NCBI RefSeq assembly: GCF_004010155.1
Contig: NZ_RRYH01000015.1
Coordinates: forward strand, 145,595 to 209,594
Reading direction: 5' to 3'
DNA length: 64,000 nucleotides
Source of the DNA: Solirhodobacter olei
GTDB lineage: Bacteria; Pseudomonadota; Alphaproteobacteria; Rhodobacterales; Rhodobacteraceae
Position 1 is the first letter of the stretch, and every line of letters starts with the position of its first letter. Shown here piece after piece: positions 6,420 through 14,365 of this stretch. Both the position numbers and the translations under genes were made by a program. Below the pieces are notes generated by a model, which searched no databases, was not told the DNA's origin, and was given only the letters and a program-made list of their open reading frames with translations.

Positions 6420-8534
6420 ATGGAAATGTTTGTTGACGTAAGTAACTCGGCCGCTGTCGCCGCTGAAATCGAACCGGAAGAACTGGTAATCCCTGAACCC
6501 TCCGCCATCGCGAAGGGCGCCAAGGAAATCAGGGATAGTTTCGACCAGAAGCAGCGCGAGCGCATCCGGAAGGCTCAGGCGCTGATACTGTCGGACGCAA
6601 GTGAGGCTCTGCATGAGCTCAGCCGAAAGAAGGTTACGCCCCCTGATGTAGAACTGGCAGTGCTGGTCGCGGGACTGGAGAAGGCGAAAGCACCAGAGAA
6701 CACCAAGGTTGAATTTCTCGACGTCCTCCGGGCCGCTTTTCCGAAGCTGGAAAAGACTTGGCTCAAAAACCTCCGTGTGGCGGTGAAAAACATTCTCAAA
6801 GCCCCCAGTCGAAGCGCCGCGCAGGCCATGACGTACAACCTCGTGAACCTGCACGATTTCCGCCATCAAGTCGGCCACGGACTGCGGGAGCTTGAAAGGG
6901 CGAACAAGCACAATCCCACGCTGTTTCGCTACGGCAGCGAAGTAGCCGAGATCCGCACCGACCCCCTGACGGGGGCCGCTGCCATCGAGACGTTGAGCTT
7001 TCAGGTGTTCAAGGCGCGGGTGAATGCCGTTGCCGAATATCGACGTCTCCATTTGGATGGAGAGTCTTCGCAGGGTGTCAGCGTCCCGGAGGATGTCGCC
7101 CAGACGCTCTACGCCCACCCCGAGTTGCCGCTGCCGGTTCTGCGAGGGATTACCCGGACACCCGTCTTCGATACGGAAGGCAATCTGATCAAAGTGCCGG
7201 GCTACCACAGGGCATCGGGGCTCTATTACGCACCACCACCCGACTTCGCCGTAGATCTCCCGAGCGGGCGCGTCAGCGCCGAAGATGTGACACAGGCCAT
7301 TGCCGATCTGTGCGACCTGTTCTGCGATTTCGAAATGGACGGCCTCTCGCGCGAGGCTTTCACTGCTGCGGTTCTACGCGGCGAGGGCGACAAACAATGG
7401 CGCCTAGCCGGTACGCGCGCCCGTAGCGCCGTGCCGCCGTCCTTCCTCGCCTGTGTCGCTTGGATGTTAGAACAGCCCTGCCGCCCGATGATCGCGGGAC
7501 CTGTAATGGGTCTCCTCGTGTCAAAGACGACGCCGGGAGCGGGCGGAGGGCTGCTGGCCAAGGTCATGCAGATGATCGTGCAGGGATCGACCGCATCTCG
7601 GCAGCTCGCCAAGAGCGAGGACGAACGCCGCAAGGCCATCTTCACTGCATTGAAGGGAAGCCCACCAACCGTATTCTGGGACAATCTCCGCGCAGGTCAC
7701 GAGGTGGATAGCGCTGCGCTGGCGTCCCTCCTGACGGAGCCGGTCTGGACCGACCGGGAGCTTGGGCGCAGCGGCGAACGCAGTCTGATGGTCACCGCGT
7801 CGTTCATCTTCGTCGGAAACCGACCCTTGTTCTCAGATGAGCTGCGCCGCCGCCTGAGTCTGTGCGAGTTGCTGCCGCAGGTGGCCGATCCTGCCGCGCG
7901 TGACACCAGCAGCTTCGCCCACCCCGACCTGTTTGGAGATGTAAAGCGGGATCGCGTGCGCTACGTCCGGGCCCTGTTGGTGCTGGTGTTGAATTGGATC
8001 CAGCAAGGCCGCCCGTCTCCGAAGTATTCGGTCGCGCCGGGCAGTTACGACGAGTGGCACCGGGTCGTCGTGGGCATCCTTGAGGCCGCTGCACCTCATT
8101 GGAAATCATGGGGGGCAAACCGCTCCAAGCTGGACGACGTTGCTGGCTCTGACGACACCACCGAGATCGACACACTGCTCGCATTGTGGGCTCAGGAATA
8201 TGGGCTCGGGCAGCCTGTGGAGGCATCGGCACTCTGCACGGCGGTCGCTCAAGCGAGGCTGGAGCTGCCGTTGAAGCCCGCGCGACATGGTGACGAATGC
8301 GAATACAGCTCCAAGTCGCTGGGGCGCTATCTCAAGAGCTTTGCCGGGCGAGTCTTCGAGGTGGAGACCAAAGACGGCGAGAAGTCGGTCGCCGTGCGTC
8401 AGCACGACAAACGGGGTAAGGGCGGCTATCCATGGCTTCTTGTCGAAGTGGCGCAGAAGCCCAAGGCTGTGCCGAATGCTGTCAGCCTTGCAGCGGGGGC
8501 TCAGCGGCGGGGACGCGGGGGCAACTTCGGGTGA
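6420..8534 (+). CDS. Primase/helicase-like replication protein with degenerate Walker A
   Basis: The ATG at 6420 follows AGGAGAAG; the product has 704 residues. The middle and C-terminal parts show the block order seen in element-borne DNA primase-helicase proteins: a P-loop-like segment (371-381), VFWDNL as a Walker B-like strand, TDRELG, SFIFVGNRPLFSDELRRRLSLCEL as sensor and arginine-finger region, and a C-terminal helical domain. The P-loop reads TPGAGGGLLAK, with G376 and G377 where the family has Lys and Thr/Ser. ATP binding is therefore doubtful. The N-terminal 200 residues are helical and unassigned. It probably acts in replication of the excised island or has lost that function. Inference rests on motif order only. 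Confidence 0.55.
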   Translation: MEMFVDVSNSAAVAAEIEPEELVIPEPSAIAKGAKEIRDSFDQKQRERIRKAQALILSDASEALHELSRKKVTPPDVELAVLVAGLEKAKAPENTKVEFLDVLRAAFPKLEKTWLKNLRVAVKNILKAPSRSAAQAMTYNLVNLHDFRHQVGHGLRELERANKHNPTLFRYGSEVAEIRTDPLTGAAAIETLSFQVFKARVNAVAEYRRLHLDGESSQGVSVPEDVAQTLYAHPELPLPVLRGITRTPVFDTEGNLIKVPGYHRASGLYYAPPPDFAVDLPSGRVSAEDVTQAIADLCDLFCDFEMDGLSREAFTAAVLRGEGDKQWRLAGTRARSAVPPSFLACVAWMLEQPCRPMIAGPVMGLLVSKTTPGAGGGLLAKVMQMIVQGSTASRQLAKSEDERRKAIFTALKGSPPTVFWDNLRAGHEVDSAALASLLTEPVWTDRELGRSGERSLMVTASFIFVGNRPLFSDELRRRLSLCELLPQVADPAARDTSSFAHPDLFGDVKRDRVRYVRALLVLVLNWIQQGRPSPKYSVAPGSYDEWHRVVVGILEAAAPHWKSWGANRSKLDDVAGSDDTTEIDTLLALWAQEYGLGQPVEASALCTAVAQARLELPLKPARHGDECEYSSKSLGRYLKSFAGRVFEVETKDGEKSVAVRQHDKRGKGGYPWLLVEVAQKPKAVPNAVSLAAGAQRRGRGGNFG

Positions 8535-9039
8535 TCGGATCTGGGCGGCGTCGGCCGCCCTTTCCTATCGCGTTGGTGCAACGTGGCGAGGGACGCGCCG
8601 AAGTACAGATTACGGCAAATACGCCCGAAAACGGTCGCAAACACGGCCACGAAACCAAAACAAAATTAATGGGTTAGCGCCGTTCACCGTATTGGCGTAT
8701 TTTAATACCTTGCCCATAGTCCTGTTCAGATCAACACGTATCAGCGTATGTTCTCACAGGCTCTAGCTCCGCCCCCATTACGAATGTTGCAATACGGAAA
8801 TAGGGCCGAACTTGCCGCCAAGCCGTTGAAACTGCGTAGAGTTTTTCCACCGTAATTGATGGCCGCAAATACGGCCCCGAGTACCATCTGCTGCTCAAGC
8901 ACGGCACTTGCGCTTCGCGCAGGCCAGACACCCGGAGCAGTCCTTGACCGCATCCGGGCTAAGGCGCATCTATCACTTTGCAGACCATTCGGATATCCGA
9001 TTCCGACACGGCCAAAACTGTTCAGCGTGATTGACAATC
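8535..9039. other. Noncoding region after replication gene, iteron-like motifs
   Basis: No gene is supported. A related motif occurs as GGCAAATACGCC (8614-8625), inverted as GGCGTATTT (8694-8702), and as GGCCG-CAAATA-CGGCC (8871-8886), itself a palindrome. Position next to a primase/helicase-like gene makes a replication origin conceivable, but three loose copies are weak evidence. Confidence 0.3.
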
Positions 9040-10296
9040 ATGGAAACCGAGAAGAACGAGAGTCACGATACGACGCAAGAAGATAATAGTCCCGGCACCG
9101 GGTCTCTGCATTCGGCGGCTCAGGCCACTGCTGACCATGCGTTGACCGCTGGCACAATTGCCAATGGGGGTGAACCAATCCGGCTGACTGACATCAATAT
9201 GCATGGAATCTCTGCTTCAGCAGGGTTGCCGGGAAGTGAGATCAAGATCTGGACAAGGCTTGCGATGACTTCGGACGACCCGAAGTTTTACCGTATTGTG
9301 CCGAACCTCGCTTCTTACATCACTGCTCTAGCGCGTAACGCAGGCGCTAATGTCAACTTAGATCGGGCAGACACAGTCTTACTCGTCATCGGACCGGACA
9401 ACACGGGCAAGTTGTGGGTGGACACCGTCGCGACCACGCTCAAAGCGATGCCGAAGCGCCCAATGATCGTCGGCGCACCGATCTTCGAGTCTGACATAGC
9501 AGACGTGACAGCCATGGAGTTTCCCTGCGTTACCATCGGACGGCAAGACCGAATCGTTTTCCTATTCCGGCAAGATTGGCGGTTCGCCCTGTTTTTTGAC
9601 TTCAATCGCGATGGAAATTTAGACTTGCCTCGGGCGAGTAGGGACCTTGCCAAGCTTTACCGAAGCCTAAAGTACCGCCACTTATATGATACGCTGGCAG
9701 ACCAAGCCGTATTTGGGCGCCTTCGGTCCGCCGGTTGGTTTCCATTCGTTGAGATCGTCGGTCACGAATTTACGGAACTTGCAAACCACTGTGAAGCTGG
9801 ATTTGATCTTGCCGACCAAGAGTTCAAGCTTGTGGCAAGCTTTGATAGAGCCCGACTTGATTCTATGGTTGATAGGTGGCTTACGAAGCCTCACTTTGCG
9901 TCCAAGGAGCCATTTCTAAGGGTTGCGGTTGATGCATTCGAACAGAACAATCCGATTTCTTGCATCAAGACGGTTCTGACCGAGATCGAGGGCGTATTGC
10001 AGGCCGCCTACAAGGCCGCTACCGGCCAAGGGACACGGCAAACAGGCAAGCTTCTTGAATTTGCCAAACTATCGGCTGAGGAAAAGGCAGGAGGCTCAGA
10101 CTCACTACTCTTTCCGTCCGATTTTGCGAAGTATCTCGAAGATTATACGTACGCCAACTTTGATCCCTCGGGCCCGTCTGGTTCTGCGAGCTCGCGACAT
10201 GCCGTTGGACACGGTGCCGCTGACGCGACGACATATACTCAAGTTAGGGCTCTGCAGGCACTGCTCACTCTGGATCAAATCGCGTTCTACACCTAG
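9040..10296 (+). CDS. HEPN-domain protein, possible abortive-infection effector
   Basis: From the ATG at 9040 the product has 418 residues (a TTG at 9031 is less likely). The first 270 residues resemble no family known to me. The C-terminal 120 residues are helical and end with SSRHAVGHG followed by a helix ending LLTLDQIAFYT. R386-x4-H391 fits the catalytic Rx4-6H motif of HEPN RNases, and the context resembles Apea-like HEPN domains (RHxxxHG). Such domains cleave RNA in many toxin and antiphage systems. It stands alone, with noncoding DNA on both sides, so if it is an effector the sensor is probably its own N-terminal region. The HEPN call is moderate; the antiviral role is inferred. Confidence 0.5.
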   Translation: METEKNESHDTTQEDNSPGTGSLHSAAQATADHALTAGTIANGGEPIRLTDINMHGISASAGLPGSEIKIWTRLAMTSDDPKFYRIVPNLASYITALARNAGANVNLDRADTVLLVIGPDNTGKLWVDTVATTLKAMPKRPMIVGAPIFESDIADVTAMEFPCVTIGRQDRIVFLFRQDWRFALFFDFNRDGNLDLPRASRDLAKLYRSLKYRHLYDTLADQAVFGRLRSAGWFPFVEIVGHEFTELANHCEAGFDLADQEFKLVASFDRARLDSMVDRWLTKPHFASKEPFLRVAVDAFEQNNPISCIKTVLTEIEGVLQAAYKAATGQGTRQTGKLLEFAKLSAEEKAGGSDSLLFPSDFAKYLEDYTYANFDPSGPSGSASSRHAVGHGAADATTYTQVRALQALLTLDQIAFYT

Positions 10297-10582
10297 CGGC
10301 AGACTGCGTCACAGCAGCGAGGCAGGGCATTTGAAAAATCGGCGTTTCAGTCGCTGTCGGACGCTGGCCCGCTGACCTTCCCGAATATTGGCGAAGCGCA
10401 ATATGGGTGGGTCCATGACGCAATCCTGATGGGACGTCTATTAAATTCGGCTTGGCGACCACTGAAGCGGTGCCATCACCAAGAATCCAAGCTAAACGTA
10501 CGAATTTAATATCGAATCATATCCCCTCTGGCCTATAATTTGGCCTAACGAACATTACGCCAGTTTGGAAATTAGGTTCAGA

Positions 10583-11257
10583 ATGCGGATTGTGGCCTAC
10601 ATCCGAGTTTCCACTCGGCGACAAGGGGAAAGCGGACTCGGGATCGAAGCCCAACAGGCCGAGATCGCGGCTTACGCCGCCACCCATGGTGCCAGCATCG
10701 CCGCCGAGTTTATCGAGGTGGAGTCGGGCAAGAAGGACGACCGCCCGGAGCTGCATCGGGCGATCCGCGAAGCCCGGCTGACCGGCTCACGCTTGGTCAT
10801 CGCGCGGTTGAATCGACTGTCGAGAAATGCCGCCTTCCTGCTGAACCTGCGCGACTCCGGCGTGGACTTCGTGGCGGCAGACATGCCGAACGCCAACAGC
10901 CTGACAATCGGTGTCATGGCGCTGGTGGCGCAAGAAGAGCGCGAGGCTATCAGCAGGAACACCAAAGCCGCGTTAGCGGCTGCTCGGGCGCGGGGCCAGA
11001 AGCTCGGCAACCCCAACGGCGCAGCGGCCCTGAGACGCGCAGGGAAGGGCAACACGGCATCCCGGCAGGCTGCTACGGCGCGGGCCGACGCCCGGGCTCA
11101 CGACCTCGCTGACGTGCTGGCAGACATCACCGCCAAAGGCCACACGACGCTTCACCAGATCGCCAAGGAGCTGAACCGGCGGGAGATTAGGACGCCGCGC
11201 GGCGGGCGCTGGCATCCGTCCAGCGTGGCGAACATACGAGAGCGGCTAGCTAGCTGA
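10583..11257 (+). CDS. Serine recombinase (resolvase/invertase family)
   Basis: The 224-residue product begins MRIVAYIRVSTRRQ, the resolvase N-terminal motif with nucleophile S10. ESGLGIEAQ, the RLNRLSRN block and EREAISRNTKAAL (start of the long E helix) are also present, and a C-terminal HTH-like segment (TLHQIAKELNRREIRTPRGGRWHPSSVANI) completes the protein. ATG at 10583 is chosen because the resolvase fold starts there. It would catalyse site-specific strand exchange within or around the island; a nearby pair of inverted repeats (11431-11536) could be its target. It is a second, different recombinase besides the tyrosine integrase. Confidence 0.9.
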   Translation: MRIVAYIRVSTRRQGESGLGIEAQQAEIAAYAATHGASIAAEFIEVESGKKDDRPELHRAIREARLTGSRLVIARLNRLSRNAAFLLNLRDSGVDFVAADMPNANSLTIGVMALVAQEEREAISRNTKAALAAARARGQKLGNPNGAAALRRAGKGNTASRQAATARADARAHDLADVLADITAKGHTTLHQIAKELNRREIRTPRGGRWHPSSVANIRERLAS

Positions 11258-11430
11258 TCTGGCTCCAGCGCGCGTTTAGCGCGCCGGGGACCCATCAGGG
11301 CGGTAGGGGCATCCTTACGCAACGGGCGCAGTTGCTGACTATGACTAGAATCCCGAATCTGCCCGCTTGCTGATGTTCCATCTCCCGAAAAGGGAAACTT
11401 TCACACCACGCAAGTCTGACCTTGTCGGCT

Positions 11431-11536
11431 GGCTCGCCCTGCGACTATGCTATGGGTGTGAGACCAAGCTGGTCGCAAGGCGAGCCTCGCCGGAGCCAGT
11501 TTCGCCGGGCGGTACCATGATTGGTATACGCCCGGC
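11431..11536. repeat. Two adjacent long inverted repeats
   Basis: GGCTCGCCCTGCGAC (11431-11445) pairs with GTCGCAAGGCGAGCC (11472-11486) at 14 of 15 positions around a 26-nt spacer. Eighteen bases later GCCGGGCGGTACC (11504-11516) pairs with GGTATACGCCCGGC (11523-11536), interrupted by one extra base. They lie in the 1-kb noncoding stretch (11258-12282) after the serine recombinase and may be a recombination site or a structured RNA. Confidence 0.5.
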
Positions 11537-11734
11537 TCCACCCCCACAAGATCCATTAACTTTATCGGCACGTCCAGATGTTAACCCCGCATTGGAAAAG
11601 GGGAATACAGTCAAAGTACATTAACATATTGTTTCTAAATGTTATTTTTCTCTAATCGCCAACTTGCGCAGCTTGCAGATGAAGACGTCGGCCTTTCTCC
11701 ACACGCCAAGTAAGCACTCGCATAGGTCGTGTGA

Positions 11735-11974
11735 ATGACTCACGAAACGAGTCAAAACAATGAAGGGAGAGCGATTGGGTCACTGCAGCCGGCCCTCGAA
11801 AACTGCGCTTCGCCGCAACAGAAGTGCCGGCATTTCATTCTGCCTTTGTTCGTGCAGCTTATCCAATTGGTGGCCCGAGTCCGCGACCTGCTAGACGATC
11901 ACTCCGAGGTGAAGACCACCTGCCCGGCCTGCCGCACCATCACTGTTATCGCGTGCGCGGCAGATTCAACGTGA
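11735..11974 (+). CDS. Possible small protein with CPAC motif
   Basis: A 79-residue frame from an ATG with AGG about 11 nt upstream. It has a hydrophobic stretch (RHFILPLFVQLIQLVARV, about 33-50) and a C-terminal TTCPACRTI motif that could bind metal. It is isolated in otherwise noncoding DNA and no family is recognised, so it may be spurious. Confidence 0.25.
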   Translation: MTHETSQNNEGRAIGSLQPALENCASPQQKCRHFILPLFVQLIQLVARVRDLLDDHSEVKTTCPACRTITVIACAADST

Positions 11975-12282
11975 GCTTGCCCGGCTGACCCAAGACACCC
12001 CTATTCCCTTGACAGTCTCGCATATGTACTTAGTTTGTTCCTGCACCTAGCGGTTATCGGCTCGGCATGTGCCCGCCGTAGGCGGATTTTATTATTTCAC
12101 GCCCGCCTAGCCCACTTGGCCGCGATGACAGATGTAAACGCTTATTGATGCCCCCAACATAATCTTGGTGAACCGAACTTGCCAAGGATACGACGGGCCA
12201 CAAGAAGGCGTTTCAGCCTACCAGAACGAGGGATAGACGTCCGCCCACAAATCACGGGCCAGAGGAAACCAAGGAGACTCGT

Positions 12283-12849
12283 GTGGAGTGGAATGATGCA
12301 GGTGATTACGCAGCTCTGATCGGTGGAATTCTATATCGGAACGTCAAGAATCCTTTGGTAGTCAACGGAACACCTCCTATCACCCTTTCTCGTAATCCAG
12401 AAACAAGCGCACTGGCCGTATCCTTCCAAATATCAGCCGATGATGAAAACATCATCGCCAAGATTGATCGAAACAACGTGACGGTGATTAATGAAAACTT
12501 CTACCTATACACTGGACAAAAGAGATTCTCAGTTATTCGAATAAAAGGTGGGCAGGTGGTACTCGACTTGAGATACGAGATCGAAGATTCTCCATATGAA
12601 CTCGAATTGTCTACAATCTTCCTGCAAGATGGCTGCCCAGTCATACTTCACCCCGAGCGCACAAAAGTTGCAAAAACAAACGATAACAGCGGCCCCAATC
12701 TATCAAATTTAACATTGACGTCCCAACGCGACTCGCAGGGAACAGGTATCAAACTCGATCGCGCGGCAATTTATCTTCTTGGTGTTTGCATCGAGAATCT
12801 CTCAAATGGGGTGGACATCAGCACCGGAGAAGGAAATGCAGATAAATGA
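12283..12849 (+). CDS. Hypothetical protein, first gene of DUF2971 module
   Basis: A GTG start preceded by AAGGAGA gives 188 residues. The sequence is rich in beta-forming residues, Asn and Thr, with an internal hydrophobic core pattern (FSVIRIKGGQVVLDLRYEI, CPVILHPE) suggesting a beta-sandwich or beta-helix-like fold. No family is recognised. The DNA is much richer in AT than the host genes, a sign of transfer from a different source. It overlaps the next gene by 14 bp, so the two products are probably made together and may act together. Confidence 0.6.
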   Translation: MEWNDAGDYAALIGGILYRNVKNPLVVNGTPPITLSRNPETSALAVSFQISADDENIIAKIDRNNVTVINENFYLYTGQKRFSVIRIKGGQVVLDLRYEIEDSPYELELSTIFLQDGCPVILHPERTKVAKTNDNSGPNLSNLTLTSQRDSQGTGIKLDRAAIYLLGVCIENLSNGVDISTGEGNADK

Positions 12850-13801
12850 ACTTCAAGCTGCCGCGCTGAACACGGCGAGGGAGCGTTTCTTCGCAAGCTG
12901 GAATCCGCTCCACGCACCATTCCCCAACCGTCTATATCACTACACGTCCGCCGCAGGTCTAATTGGAATCTTGTCGTCGCGGTCACTATGGTTAACTGAC
13001 TTGCGATATATGAATGACATGTCAGAGCTCCAATTTGCGCAACAGGCCATAGATCAATGCATTTCAGATAAGCTCAGCGACCCAAGCCTGTCGGAAGCCC
13101 AAAAGGAGTTCCTCTCTCGTATTTCGCGAAGCTACAACCCTTTCGATTCTGGTGCCGCTGTATATTCCGCCTCGTTTTGCGAAAACAAGAACCTGCTGAG
13201 CCAATGGAGGGCGTATCGAGGTCAGGGTGGCGGCTATGCGCTTGGATTTGATTTTTTCCACACAATACGACTCTTGGATAGACCCTGCTTCTTGCGCAGA
13301 ATTATTTATGGCGTTGAACAGCAAAGATCAATTATTGACGATGCGGTAACCAACCTACTCGCAGGCGTTCACGACGGGAGCAAGGATTTGCAGCTATCAG
13401 ATGTGTCTGATCAATTTCTTCCTGCGGCGTGTCAGGTATTTTCCCAGCTTGCAGCAGAACTCCTCTTTTGCCTTAAACACCCGGATTTTCACGAAGAACG
13501 TGAGTGGCGCCTAGTTAGCACTACACCTCAATTGTCGCCGATTCAGCGAGAGCTGATTCCACCTCAATTCCGCGAGTTTCAGGGGAACATAATTCCTTAC
13601 TATGCCGTCAGCTATGATAGATCGGTCAAAGCATCCAACGACGACCTCTCCGGAATTGGGTTTCCCATCCAAGAAGTTGTCATCGGCCCCACAGTTAGCG
13701 GAGACCTGAATGAAAGCTCCCTTAGGACATTGATGCTGAGTCTGTCTCGGGACATCGTGCCGAATATCACGAAGTCTGAGATTCCGCTGCGCTGGTTGTG
13801 A
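12836..13801 (+). CDS. DUF2971 family protein
   Basis: The ATG at 12836 follows GAGAAGGAA and overlaps the previous gene. The 321-residue product shows the DUF2971 signature: LYHYTSAAGLIGILSS (33-48), LWLTDLRYMNDMSE (51-64), ASFCENKNLLSQWRAYRGQ and GGYALGFDF in the middle, and FHEEREWRL later. The function of DUF2971 is not established to my knowledge; the opening HYTS.GL..IL and lND.E blocks recall the layout of ADP-ribosyltransferase-like folds, which is only a resemblance. Its place as the last island gene, AT-rich and coupled to an unknown partner, fits a defence or toxin-type cassette. Confidence 0.75.
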   Translation: MQINELQAAALNTARERFFASWNPLHAPFPNRLYHYTSAAGLIGILSSRSLWLTDLRYMNDMSELQFAQQAIDQCISDKLSDPSLSEAQKEFLSRISRSYNPFDSGAAVYSASFCENKNLLSQWRAYRGQGGGYALGFDFFHTIRLLDRPCFLRRIIYGVEQQRSIIDDAVTNLLAGVHDGSKDLQLSDVSDQFLPAACQVFSQLAAELLFCLKHPDFHEEREWRLVSTTPQLSPIQRELIPPQFREFQGNIIPYYAVSYDRSVKASNDDLSGIGFPIQEVVIGPTVSGDLNESSLRTLMLSLSRDIVPNITKSEIPLRWL

Positions 13802-14012
13802 CTGAACACCTACAATCAAACCCGGGGGCGAAGAGGGCCGAACCTCTGCCCGACGGCGCGTGAGTGCCTGTTGCCTTCTGCGTCCCTCCATCATGCGCCG
13901 CTACCCTTCGTCTACAGCACTTCGGAGGTGGGTAGCTCGACTTTGATGCGTCCGACGGAGAGCGAATCCCCTACCCCTCGGCCCGAATTCCGCCTCTTCG
14001 CGAACTCCGTTT

Positions 14013-14044
14013 TGGGTAACATTTCGGGATAGTTTGGGTAACAT
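14013..14044. promoter_or_regulatory. Arm-type integrase-binding sites, right end
   Basis: TGGGTAACAT at 14013-14022 and 14035-14044, 22 bp apart and in the same orientation as the pair at the left end. The surrounding 40 bp (TTTTGGGTAACAT...GGG) also resemble the left-end copy. The nearest core repeat begins 49 bp further right. Role as arm sites is inferred. Confidence 0.6.
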
Positions 14045-14092
14045 TTGGGCCCCTCCCGGGGCCCAAATTGTCTTATTTTACTGGAAAGTGTA

Positions 14093-14116
14093 ATGGTGGG
14101 TGATAACGGATTTGAA
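14093..14116. repeat. attR within tRNA-Val 3' end
   Basis: Right copy of the integration core, identical over 21 bases to 389-409. It lies inside the functional tRNA, so integration kept the tRNA intact on this side. Confidence 0.9.
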
Positions 14117-14168
14117 CCGCTGACATCTTCGATGTGAACGAAGCGCTCTACCGCTGAGCTAATCACCC
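14094..14168 (-). tRNA. tRNA-Val (anticodon CAC)
   Basis: The minus strand folds as a full cloverleaf: acceptor GGGTGAT/ATCACCC, D stem GCTC/GAGC, anticodon stem CTTCG/CGAAG with loop TTCACAT giving anticodon CAC (codon GUG), T arm with TTCAAAT, discriminator A and an encoded CCA. Its 3' end is the attachment site of the island. The host lon gene follows to the right. Confidence 0.95.
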
Positions 14169-14273
14169 GTCGGCGGGGGTCATAGCCGCAGACGACGGCC
14201 TCCGCAAGAGGGTCGTGGCGGGAAATGGCGGATGGCCGGGGGGCGGTGCGGTGTGCGGGCGGGGGCGGGCATT

Positions 14274-14298
14274 GGTGCGCAATGAATGCGCACCCTAC
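14274..14298 (-). repeat. REP element 1
   Basis: A GTAG foot followed by an 8-bp hairpin (GGTGCGCA / TGCGCACC around a 5-nt loop), read on the minus strand. It is the first of six near-identical copies in the window, here between tRNA-Val and lon. Confidence 0.8.
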
Positions 14299-14316
14299 GG
14301 GGGCGGGGTGGCCAAA

Positions 14317-14345
14317 GGAAAAGGGCGCGCCGGGGGCGCGCCCTT
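14317..14345 (-). terminator. Rho-independent terminator of lon
   Basis: On the minus strand an 11-bp GC-rich stem (AAGGGCGCGCC) with a 3-nt loop is followed by TTTTCCTTT, 20 nt after the lon stop codon. Confidence 0.75.
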
Positions 14346-14365
14346 CGATTTTCCGTCCGGACCGC

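Larger units (their letters stand above)
389..14116. mobile_element. Genomic island integrated in tRNA-Val 3' end
   Basis: A 13.7-kb segment is bounded by direct copies of the 3' end of tRNA-Val(CAC): 21 identical bases at 389-409 and 14093-14113, extending to 24 bases with one mismatch. A tyrosine recombinase gene sits just inside the left copy and paired TGGGTAACAT sites sit inside both ends. Base composition is lower in GC than the flanks, most clearly at 12.2-13.8 kb. Cargo includes recombinases, a primase/helicase-like gene, a HEPN protein, an Ntn hydrolase and a DUF2971 pair. No capsid, tail or conjugation genes are seen, so a satellite, mobilizable or defence-island nature is inferred. 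Confidence 0.9.

Noticed and set aside
11367..11624. An 85-residue plus-strand frame
   Set aside because: It runs through both long inverted repeats and has no ribosome site; the repeats explain the sequence better.
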